Shown here: one piece after another, positions 1-5,339 of the stretch
How positions within the stretch are numbered: position 1 is the stretch's first letter
Layout of the letters: every line of letters begins with the position of its first letter
Assembly (NCBI GenBank): GCA_003240695.1
Contig: QFNC01000073.1
Span: forward strand, 1-5,560
Direction of reading: 5' to 3'
From: Pseudoxanthomonas suwonensis
GTDB taxonomy: Bacteria > Pseudomonadota > Gammaproteobacteria > Xanthomonadales > Xanthomonadaceae
Length of the DNA: 5,560 nucleotides
Translations under genes and position numbers: made by a program
The notes under the pieces: generated by a model
Seen by the model: the letters and a program-made list of their open reading frames with translations, nothing else
Told to the model about the DNA's origin: nothing
Databases searched by the model: none

Positions 1-396
1 CGACGGATCGCGCTCGCCCTCGCGGGGATCGTGACGATCGCTCTGGGTCTCGGGATCCGCGCGGGTGTGGACGCCGGCTGGGCAGGGCCGGCGGGCGACC
101 TCCTCTACGCGACGCTCATGTACCTGGCGATCGCCTTCGTGCTGCCGCGAACGGGGAGGTGGCAGGCGGCGGCGGTGGCGCTCAGCGTGTGCTGGGCGAT
201 CGAGCTGTTCCAGACCACCGGCATCCCGGCCCAGCTCGCCCAGGTGTTCCCGCCTGTCCGGTTGCTGCTGGGCACCACCTTCGTACCGCTGGACCTGCTG
301 TCCTACGCGATCGGGGTGGGGCTGGCTGTCGTGGCCGATGCAGTGGTGGTCCGCGCGGTCACAGGGGCAGCATTCCCTCGGCGAGGGAGCGCCTGA
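1..396 (+). CDS. DUF2809 family membrane protein, 3' part
   Basis: The reading frame is open from the first base of the window, so the gene begins upstream and only its last 131 residues are seen; the GTG at 31 is probably internal. The visible part is very hydrophobic, with about four membrane segments (residues about 3-19, 33-49, 56-70 and 97-118). The arrangement matches the small DUF2809 integral membrane family: a GDLLYA...YLAIAFVLP helix, a helix ending AIELFQ (E68, Q71), a short amphipathic stretch, then PLDLLSYAIG (D98). That family is usually about 120-150 residues, so little is missing. Its function is unknown. The protein ends in a short Arg-rich tail (PRRGSA). It lies 165 bases upstream of the amidohydrolase gene with no obvious functional link. 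The family call rests on recalled family patterns, not on a search. Confidence 0.8.
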   Translation, partial: RRIALALAGIVTIALGLGIRAGVDAGWAGPAGDLLYATLMYLAIAFVLPRTGRWQAAAVALSVCWAIELFQTTGIPAQLAQVFPPVRLLLGTTFVPLDLLSYAIGVGLAVVADAVVVRAVTGAAFPRRGSA

Positions 397-561
397 TCCG
401 CCACGCCTCAGGGCTCGTGGGGGCAGAGCGCTGATGGACGCGCCGGTCAGAGTCCGTTACGTGGACGCAGCTCGATGACCTGAAAGGGTGTCCGTACCGT
501 GGTGCGATCGACGGACCGCCCCGACCGAGCACGCCCAGCCAGCAGCACGAAGGAGTCTGCG
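397..561 (+). other. Intergenic region upstream of the hydrolase, with an imperfect direct repeat
   Basis: No convincing gene is seen. A 14-codon frame from the ATG at 434 lacks a good ribosome binding site. The pattern GTCCGTNNCGTGG occurs twice, at 452-464 and 490-502, 38 bases apart, and the second copy starts an inverted pair GTCCGT (490-495) / ACGGAC (511-516). These could be operator sites for the downstream hydrolase-symporter pair. No clear -35/-10 pair could be picked. Confidence 0.3.
549..555 (+). promoter_or_regulatory. Strong ribosome binding site for the amidohydrolase start
   Basis: GAAGGAG lies six bases before the ATG at 562. It fixes the original start of the hydrolase frame and is the main reason to think codon 11 (TGA) interrupts a gene rather than lying upstream of one. 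Confidence 0.8.
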
Positions 562-1854
562 ATGAGCACCGCAGTCACGTTCACCGACGCCTGATACCTC
601 GACCCGGTCGCCGGTGAGTGGAAGGTCGCGGATCTCGAGGTCCGGGACGGACGCTTCACCCGGGTCACCCCGGTAACTGCGCGAGGGACTGGGGAGGGCC
701 TCGAGAACGGCGGCCCGCAGCAGGATGAGAACCGACGCGACACGACGACGATCGACCTGCAGGGCAAGCACGTGCTTCCAGGCCTCATCGACTGCCACGT
801 GCACGTGTACGCGATGACCGCGAACCTCGGCGAACTCGAGCACATCGCCCCTTCGTACGCAGCGATGCACGCCGCCCGCCTGATGGGGGACATGCTGGAC
901 CGCGGTTTCACCACGGTGCGGGACGTCGCCGGCGGCGACCACGGCCTTGCGTTGGCGCAGGAGGAGGGGATGCTGCGTGGTCCCCGCCTGTTCTTCGGTG
1001 GCAAGTCGCTCTCCCAGACCGGCGGGCACGGGGACACTCGTGGCCCTGGCCAGCACCTGTCCGGCGCCGTCCCCTGCTGCGCCGGCATCAGTGTGATCGC
1101 CGACGGGCCCGACACTGTGCGCGCCGCGGCCCGCGACCAGCTGCGTACCGGCGCCCACCACATCAAGATCATGGCCGGGGGCGGGGTCGCCTCGCCCACC
1201 GACAGGGTCGACTCCCTGCAGTACTCCCTGGCCGAGATGCGCGCCGCCGTCGAAGAGGCTGAGGACGCCAACCGGTACGTGGCCGCCCACGCCTACACCC
1301 CTGCCGCCATCCAGCGCGCCCTCGAGGCCGGGGTGCGGTCCATCGAGCACGCCAACCTGCTGGACGAGGCCACCGCCGAGGCCATCGGTGAGGCAGGCGC
1401 CTTCGTGACCATGAACCTGGTGACGTACTGGGCGTTCAAGGAGTTCGGCGCCTCCATGGGGCTGCCGCCGGCCAGCCAGGCCAAGGTCGACGACGTGCTG
1501 CAGGCTGGCGAGAACGCCCTGCAGATCGCAGACCGCCTGGGTCTGGACCTCTGCTTCGGCACCGACCTGCTGGGCGGCATGCAGATCCACCAGTCCCGCG
1601 AGTTCGCCATCCGTGCCCGCCTGCAGGAGCCGATCGATGTGATCCGCGGTGCCACCACCACTGCCGCCCGGCTGCTGGAGCGCGAGGGCGAGCTTGGGGA
1701 GATCCGCGAGGGCGCGCTCGCGGATCTGCTGGTGCTGGACCGTGACCCGCTCCAGGACCTGACAGCTCTCTCCGAGCCCGATCCCGTTCTCATCGTCCAG
1801 GGTGGTCGCGTCGTAGGTGGGCGTGAGAGCTCCTCGCACACGAACGCGGGCTGA
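562..1854 (+). pseudogene. Metal-dependent amidohydrolase (prolidase/imidazolonepropionase-like) interrupted by an in-frame TGA
   Basis: From the ATG at 562 the frame reads MSTAVTFTDA, then TGA (592-594), then continues as YLDPVAGEWKVADLEVRDGR and runs open to 1854 (430 codons counting the TGA). Both sides of the stop look like the N-terminal beta-sandwich strand of an amidohydrolase. The rest of the subtype I metal site is intact, counting from 562: H79-x-H81 (LPGLIDCHVHV), K202 in HIKIMAGGG (the expected carboxylated lysine), H243 (AAHAY), H263 (IEHAN) and D335 (FGTDLLGG). The end has the family's usual GEIREGALADLLVLDRDPL. Family members hydrolyse Xaa-Pro or other dipeptides, N-acyl amino acids or cyclic amides in the cytoplasm; the exact substrate cannot be read here. 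A GTG at 772 could start a 360-residue protein, but it would lack the beta-sandwich strands and begin seven residues before HVH. Nonsense mutation, sequencing error or recoding are all possible; mutation or error is most likely. Confidence 0.82.
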
Positions 1855-1908
1855 GCACGATCCGCCCTTGATCTTGACCCGCATCCCTCGTCCCTGACCC
1901 AGCCCTTC

Positions 1909-1914
1909 GAAAGG
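1909..1914 (+). promoter_or_regulatory. Ribosome binding site of the symporter
   Basis: GAAAGG lies six bases before the ATG at 1921 and supports that start. It sits in a 66-base gap after the hydrolase stop, and no promoter could be identified in the gap, so co-transcription with the hydrolase is likely. Confidence 0.6.
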
Positions 1915-1920
1915 CATCTC

Positions 1921-3342
1921 ATGAACGTCACGCACATTGTCGTGCTCGTGGTCTACGTCGCTCTCATGTTGGCGATAGGCGCCTACTTCGGCAGGAAGAA
2001 GGAGACCGCTTCAGGCGAGGACTTCATGCTTGCCGGTCGGTCCCTACCGGCATCGGTACTGGCCGGCACCATGCTCGCCACCTTCGTCGGCTCCGGGTCG
2101 ATCATCGGTGGAGCGAACTTCGCCTACACGTATGGAGTCCTGCCAGGATTCCTCTTCTTCTCCGGAACGATCATCGGCACTCTTGTGCTGATCTCGATCG
2201 CGAGGCGGGTGCGGGGACTAGGCAACTACACGATCCCCGAACTGTTCGAGCGGCGATTCAATCGCGCGACGCGTCTGGTCGCAACCGTGATGATGCTGGT
2301 CGCTTTCATCGGTATCGCCGCCTACCAGTTCACCGGCGCCGGGTACATCATCAGCCTCATCACCCCGCTGGACGAGACCACCGCCTCCATCTTCGCAGCG
2401 GTGCTCATCACCTTCCTCGCCCTTGCCGGCGGACTCAAGTCGGTTGCATGGACCGACTTCGTCTCGGCGATCATGATCGTTTTCGCCCTGTGGGTGACGC
2501 TGTTCTTCGTGATCGGCGTGGACCTGGGCGGGGTCTCCGAGCTGGGCTCTGTCGGTGCCGCAGGCGGAGGCATCTTCGGGGGCCTGTCCCCGATCCAGAT
2601 GCTCGGCTTCGCCCTCCCGCTGCTGGCCCTGATCCTCGGGGACCAGAACATGTACCAGCGGCTCTCTTCCGCGAAAGACGAGAACGCTGCTCACAAGGGA
2701 GCCATCATCTTCTTTATCGGAGCGATCGTCATGATCGTGCCGATTGTGCTGCTGGCCGTGGCCAGCGCTGTTCTGCAGCCGGGGATCGAGGCCGATATGG
2801 CCGTGCTGTCGTTGTCGGGTACCCAGTTCACCCCCTCGGCGATCGGTGGAGCCCTCCTGGCAGGAGCCTTCGCCCTCGTCGTCACGACGGGCTCCTCCTA
2901 CCTGCTCACATGCTCACTCAATGTCGTTCACGACCTCGTGGGCCAGGTCAGCCCGGAGAAGATGGAGAATCCGGCCCGCGAGATGTGGCTCGGTCGGATC
3001 GCGGTACTGGTCATCGCGGTGTTTGCCTACATCATGGTGCAGTTCTTCCCGAGTGTGCTGGCGCTGCAGATGTACGCCTACACGATGTACGGCGCGACCA
3101 TCACCCCGGTGGTGCTTGCGGCCCTGTTCTGGAAGCGGGCCACCGCTGTCGGTGCGCTGGCCGCCATGCTGGTGGGCGCTGTGGCGACCGTCGGCTGGGA
3201 AGTCAGCGGCCGAGCGGCGGACGTCAACTCGGTGATCATCTCGCTGCCACTGGCGATCATCGCCCTGGTGGTCGGCTCGCTGCTCACCAAGCCCAAGAAG
3301 GAAGAGACGCTACCGGCCGATGTGAAGACGCCCGTCACCTGA
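1921..3342 (+). CDS. Sodium:solute symporter, SSS family
   Basis: A complete 473-residue integral membrane transporter of the SSS (PutP/SGLT-type, LeuT-fold) family, which couples sodium entry to solute uptake. About 13 hydrophobic helices can be traced, in line with the family. Recognisable segments are: N-terminal helix then DFMLAGRSL (34-42); first core helix ATFVGSGSIIGG (53-64); GNYTIPELFERRF (101-113); the signature LALAGGLKSVAWTDFVSAIMI (166-186); LGDQNMYQRLSSAKDENAA (239-257); and TTGSSYLLTCSLNVVHDL (322-339). T322 and T323 align by eye with the Na2-site Ser/Thr pair of PutP. The position of PutP Asp55 is occupied by Phe55 here, so the ligand is probably not handled like proline in PutP. 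The C-terminus is a short charged tail (KPKKEET). Substrate is not readable; the hydrolase just upstream suggests a small amide, peptide or acylated amino acid. No frame damage is visible. Confidence 0.93.
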   Translation: MNVTHIVVLVVYVALMLAIGAYFGRKKETASGEDFMLAGRSLPASVLAGTMLATFVGSGSIIGGANFAYTYGVLPGFLFFSGTIIGTLVLISIARRVRGLGNYTIPELFERRFNRATRLVATVMMLVAFIGIAAYQFTGAGYIISLITPLDETTASIFAAVLITFLALAGGLKSVAWTDFVSAIMIVFALWVTLFFVIGVDLGGVSELGSVGAAGGGIFGGLSPIQMLGFALPLLALILGDQNMYQRLSSAKDENAAHKGAIIFFIGAIVMIVPIVLLAVASAVLQPGIEADMAVLSLSGTQFTPSAIGGALLAGAFALVVTTGSSYLLTCSLNVVHDLVGQVSPEKMENPAREMWLGRIAVLVIAVFAYIMVQFFPSVLALQMYAYTMYGATITPVVLAALFWKRATAVGALAAMLVGAVATVGWEVSGRAADVNSVIISLPLAIIALVVGSLLTKPKKEETLPADVKTPVT

Positions 3343-3392
3343 AGGCGCCGGTCGCCTGAGGTGAGTCACCTGGCGTGAGTCGCCTGAGTTGG
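3334..3392 (+). repeat. 14-bp tandem repeat, four imperfect copies, starting in the symporter's last codons
   Basis: Four units follow one another: GTCACCTGAAGGCG (3334-3347, then three extra bases CCG), GTCGCCTGAGGTGA (3351-3364), GTCACCTGGCGTGA (3365-3378) and GTCGCCTGAGTTGG (3379-3392). The consensus is GTCRCCTGAGGTGA. The first unit contains the symporter's last Val-Thr codons and its TGA stop, so the array arose from, or absorbed, the gene end. Confidence 0.75.
3353..3375 (+). terminator. Candidate hairpin terminator after the symporter
   Basis: The repeat units pair with each other: CGCC (3353-3356) with GGCG (3372-3375), and AGGTG (3359-3363) with CACCT (3367-3371), with a two-base bulge and a three-base loop. 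It lies 10 bases after the symporter stop. There is no T-run after it, so it may act as an mRNA-end stabiliser or a weak terminator rather than a classical intrinsic one. Confidence 0.4.
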
Positions 3393-3674
3393 GCCTCGCC
3401 GGTCCGCATGCGCCGATCACCGGCACCTACCGGCCCTCCATGATCAGCTACGACATATATGCCGGTGCTGATCACAGGGGGCCGGTTGGGCTCGGCCGGC
3501 TTTCACTGCCTCCGTCGAATCGACTGATTCCACGGATCCCGGGAGTCGCGACTTTCACTGCATCGCACCGAGCACGTGGCGCAACGGCGAGGGCGGAGCG
3601 CGGGGTGCCAGCCGGGTCCGCCCGTGCAGGGTGGAGCGCAGGATGCGGAGCAACTTCTGCCCGCTGGCCAGGCA
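3393..3674. other. Non-coding stretch between the symporter and the protease operon promoter
   Basis: No open frame here looks like a gene on either strand. It contains minor structure: GATCA at 3415, 3442 and 3470 (27 and 28 bases apart); an imperfect inverted pair CACCGGCA (3418-3425) / TGCCGGTG (3460-3467) around an AT-rich patch near 3451-3460; a 10-bp direct repeat CTTTCACTGC at 3500-3509 and 3552-3561; and GAATC-gact-GATTC at 3517-3530. None can be assigned a role. The operator array at 3675-3737 follows directly. Confidence 0.5.
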
Positions 3675-3737
3675 TGTCAAGGGGACTTGACCAAAGCTGT
3701 CAAGGGTCCTTGACATTAATGTCAAGGGACCATTACA
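3675..3737 (+). promoter_or_regulatory. Three tandem 18-bp dyad operators over the promoter
   Basis: Three units of the form TGTCAAGG-NN-CCTTGACA lie at 3675-3692 (right arm ACTTGACC, 6 of 8 matching), 3698-3715 (perfect) and 3720-3737 (right arm CCATTACA, 6 of 8). Their starts are 23 and 22 bases apart, about two helical turns, so proteins bound to them would share one face of the DNA. The right arm of the second and the left arm of the third also form a perfect 20-bp palindrome (3708-3727). The second unit contains the -35 box and the third overlaps the -10 box, which fits a repressor. The likely binder is the XRE protein encoded at the end of the same operon; this is inferred from context only. 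Confidence 0.8.
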
Positions 3738-3739
3738 TT
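3710..3739 (+). promoter_or_regulatory. Sigma-70-type promoter of the protease operon, probably leaderless
   Basis: A consensus -35 box TTGACA (3710-3715) is followed after 18 bases by TACATT (3734-3739, 4 of 6 to TATAAT); a 17-base spacing gives TTACAT instead. The expected start point, 6-8 bases after the -10 box, falls at about 3746-3747, on the A of the ATG. No Shine-Dalgarno motif lies in range of that ATG, so a leaderless mRNA is the best reading, a common arrangement in actinobacteria. Confidence 0.72.
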
Positions 3740-3746
3740 TCTAGAC

Positions 3747-4562
3747 ATGAACACGACGACCATCGCCACCGCCCCGCCGACGACCACTTCGGATCCCGCC
3801 GGAGCCCCCACCCGCGCCACCAGCACTGATTCCCAGATCGCGGCAGGCGCCGCGTCCACCGGGTCTGCCCCCGCAGCCCCCGTCGTGCCCGCTCGGCGCG
3901 TGGCCGGCGTGCTCGCCGTGCGGCCCCTGCTGATCCTGGCCCTGGGCCTGGTGCTGCTGGGCGCCAACCTCTCCCTTATGTACGCCAATGCCCTGGTGGT
4001 GATCGTGGACGTGACCGCCCTGGCCGCCGTCGCCGTGGCCATGCGGGCCGAGGGCAAGCGACTGCGGGACCTCTTCGGCCGGTGGCGCTGGACGGACCTG
4101 GCCTGGGGAGCCCTGCTGATGGTCATCCTGACCGTCGGCTTCTTCGTCTCCAACTTCGCCGCGAACCTCATCGTCTACGGCGGTGCCCCGCCGATGGCCG
4201 CCGGGCCTGCGCCCTCCATTCCGCTGTGGGTGGGTCTGATCGCCTTCCTCATCGCCCCGCTGACCATCGCCCTGTCCGAGGAGGCCGTGTACCGCGGCTA
4301 CGCCCAGCCCCGCCTGCAGCGCCATCTGGGTCGCATCGGCGCCCTGGTCCTGGTGGCCGTGGTGTTCGCCGTCCAGCACGTCGGCTTCTCCCTCAGCTCC
4401 GGTCCCGACGTCGCCGCCAAGGTGCTCACCACCCTGTTCGCCGGCCTGATCCTCGGTGGCCTGTGGCTGTGGATGCGCCGCCTGATGCCGCTGGTGCTCG
4501 CCCACTGGGGACTGGACCTGCTGTTCCTGGGCCTGCCCACCCTCGCCATCGCTCTGCTCTGA
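3747..4562 (+). CDS. CPBP family intramembrane glutamic endopeptidase
   Basis: A 271-residue membrane protein. Residues 1-50 are a low-complexity Ala/Pro/Thr-rich tail, probably cytoplasmic and unstructured. Hydrophobic segments follow at about 60-78, 82-99, 117-142, 160-177, 195-212, 226-243 and 246-270. The CPBP (Abi, PF02517) signature is complete: motif 1 EEAVYRG with E178, E179 and R183; motif 2 FAVQH with F207 and H211; motif 3 HWGLD with H253 and D257. Known relatives include eukaryotic Rce1 CAAX proteases and bacterial proteins for bacteriocin self-immunity or anti-sigma processing. The substrate here is unknown. The gene starts the three-gene unit with the membrane protein at 4659 and the XRE gene, behind the operator array. 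The start is chosen because it coincides with the predicted transcript start; it has no ribosome binding site. The active-site residues suggest a working enzyme. Confidence 0.92.
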   Translation: MNTTTIATAPPTTTSDPAGAPTRATSTDSQIAAGAASTGSAPAAPVVPARRVAGVLAVRPLLILALGLVLLGANLSLMYANALVVIVDVTALAAVAVAMRAEGKRLRDLFGRWRWTDLAWGALLMVILTVGFFVSNFAANLIVYGGAPPMAAGPAPSIPLWVGLIAFLIAPLTIALSEEAVYRGYAQPRLQRHLGRIGALVLVAVVFAVQHVGFSLSSGPDVAAKVLTTLFAGLILGGLWLWMRRLMPLVLAHWGLDLLFLGLPTLAIALL

Positions 4563-4645
4563 GGCCGATCTGAGGCCGGCGCCTTCGACGCCACCACCCC
4601 CGCACACGACACGACCTCGTCGGCCCGCCGACCATTGACCATCCT

Positions 4646-4652
4646 GGAAGGA
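4646..4652 (+). promoter_or_regulatory. Ribosome binding site that sets the membrane protein start at 4659
   Basis: GGAAGGA lies six bases before the ATG at 4659. An in-frame TTG at 4635 would put this site inside the coding region and add eight residues, so the ATG is preferred. Confidence 0.75.
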
Positions 4653-4658
4653 CCAACC

Positions 4659-5075
4659 ATGACCTCCGATGCCCCCACCCCCCGCACGACGACCACCAGC
4701 TCTGGCACGAAGAAGACCCGCACCTTCGCACTCCTGTTCACCCTTGGCGGTGTGTTCTACGGCCTCGGCCTTGCCGCCGCCGGCTTCGCCCCCTCCATCG
4801 GGATCCCCGCCTGGTGGGCCGCGCTGATCGTCCTGCCCGGCATCGGGCTGATGGCCTGGGCCAACGTGCTGATGTACCGCAGCGGGGACGAGTTCGAGCG
4901 CGCCAAGATCGCCGAAGCGATCCTCCTGGCCTTCGCGATCTCCACCCCGCTGATCCTGGCCGTGGGCGTGCTGCAGTTCTACGTGCTGCCCGAGCTCAAC
5001 TGGATCTTCGCCTTCTCGATCCTGATGGTTGCGTGGATCCTGGGCACCATCGTCTCCGCGATCCGCTACCGCTGA
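4659..5075 (+). CDS. Small four-helix membrane protein with a DEFER loop, partner of an XRE regulator
   Basis: A 138-residue protein. Residues 1-22 are Thr/Pro-rich and end in a basic KKTR, followed by four membrane helices at about 23-43, 50-70, 86-106 and 114-134 and a short RYR end. The loop between helices 2 and 3 reads MYRSGDEFERAKIAEAI (72-88). This resembles a family of small bacterial membrane proteins carrying a D-E-x-E-R motif in the same loop and encoded directly before a roughly 65-residue XRE protein; I recall this pairing from general knowledge, and no function is established that I know of. The basic N-terminus and charged loop suggest both ends and the loop face the cytoplasm. 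It begins 96 bases after the protease gene and ends 10 bases before the XRE start. It might act as the sensor or target that controls the XRE protein; that is inference. Confidence 0.8.
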   Translation: MTSDAPTPRTTTTSSGTKKTRTFALLFTLGGVFYGLGLAAAGFAPSIGIPAWWAALIVLPGIGLMAWANVLMYRSGDEFERAKIAEAILLAFAISTPLILAVGVLQFYVLPELNWIFAFSILMVAWILGTIVSAIRYR

Positions 5076-5080
5076 GAGGG
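5074..5080 (+). promoter_or_regulatory. Ribosome binding site of the XRE gene, overlapping the upstream stop codon
   Basis: GAGAGGG starts inside the TGA stop of the membrane protein gene (5073-5075) and lies five bases before the ATG at 5086. The overlap suggests translational coupling. It also favours the ATG at 5086 over an in-frame TTG at 5029 that lies within the preceding gene. Confidence 0.6.
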
Positions 5081-5085
5081 CCGAC

Positions 5086-5286
5086 ATGCGCAACGACATC
5101 AAGGCCCTCCGCACCGACCGCCGCTGGTCCCAGGCCGAGCTCGGCACTGCCCTCGGCGTCTCCCGGCAGACGGTGATCGCCCTGGAGAACGGCAAGTACG
5201 ACCCCTCCCTCCCGCTGGCGTTCAAGATCGCCGCCACCTTCGAGAAGAAGATCGAGGACATCTTCCACCCCGACCCGGAGGGCTGA
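5086..5286 (+). CDS. Small XRE/Cro family DNA-binding regulator
   Basis: A 66-residue protein that is almost entirely one HTH_3 (Cro/CI) domain: MRNDIKALRTDRRWSQAEL, turn at LGVS (23-26), recognition helix SRQTVIALENGKY (26-38), then PSLPLAFKIAATFEKKIEDIF. The pattern SRQTV..LENGKY.PSL.LAFKIA....IEDIF is typical of the minimal single-domain regulators of this type, which are usually 65-75 residues and carry no ligand-binding domain. It probably binds DNA as a dimer. It lies last in the unit, 10 bases after the DEFER-loop membrane protein and likely translationally coupled to it. The three dyad operators at the operon promoter are the obvious candidate target, giving autoregulation. Since the protein has no sensing domain, the membrane partner or the CPBP protease could supply the signal. 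Family certain; role inferred. Confidence 0.93.
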   Translation: MRNDIKALRTDRRWSQAELGTALGVSRQTVIALENGKYDPSLPLAFKIAATFEKKIEDIFHPDPEG

Positions 5287-5339
5287 CCAGCAGGGTTCCC
5301 AGGATCGTGCACGGTGAGACGGCCGATGCCCCGTCCCTC

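Noticed and set aside
434..478. Fourteen-codon small frame between the DUF2809 gene and the hydrolase
   Set aside because: No good ribosome binding site and no sign of a leader peptide such as repeated codons followed by an attenuator hairpin.
592..614. Selenocysteine insertion at the TGA
   Set aside because: The hairpin after the TGA is only four base pairs and badly placed for a bacterial SECIS, and position 11 is outside the active site in this family.
1868..1880. Possible fourth operator copy (CTTGATCTTGACCC) before the symporter
   Set aside because: Only one half-site matches and there is no dyad partner or 22-23 base spacing.
457..1935. Long minus-strand frames opposite the amidohydrolase
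   Set aside because: They translate to low-complexity, Gly/Arg/His-rich sequence without family motifs and are opposite a recognisable hydrolase; typical of high-GC shadow frames.
3389..3829. Plus-strand frame across the long gap, running into the CPBP gene
   Set aside because: No recognisable domain, no ribosome binding site, runs over the promoter and operators and overlaps the CPBP start in another frame.
3741..5312. A 523-codon minus-strand frame opposite the CPBP operon
   Set aside because: Gln/Gly/Asp-rich nonsense-like composition, no domain, and the plus strand carries three clear genes with intact motifs.
5317..5335. Possible bidirectional terminator between the XRE gene and the minus-strand gene
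   Set aside because: Only a five-base-pair GACGG/CCGTC stem with no T-run on either side; not enough to call.
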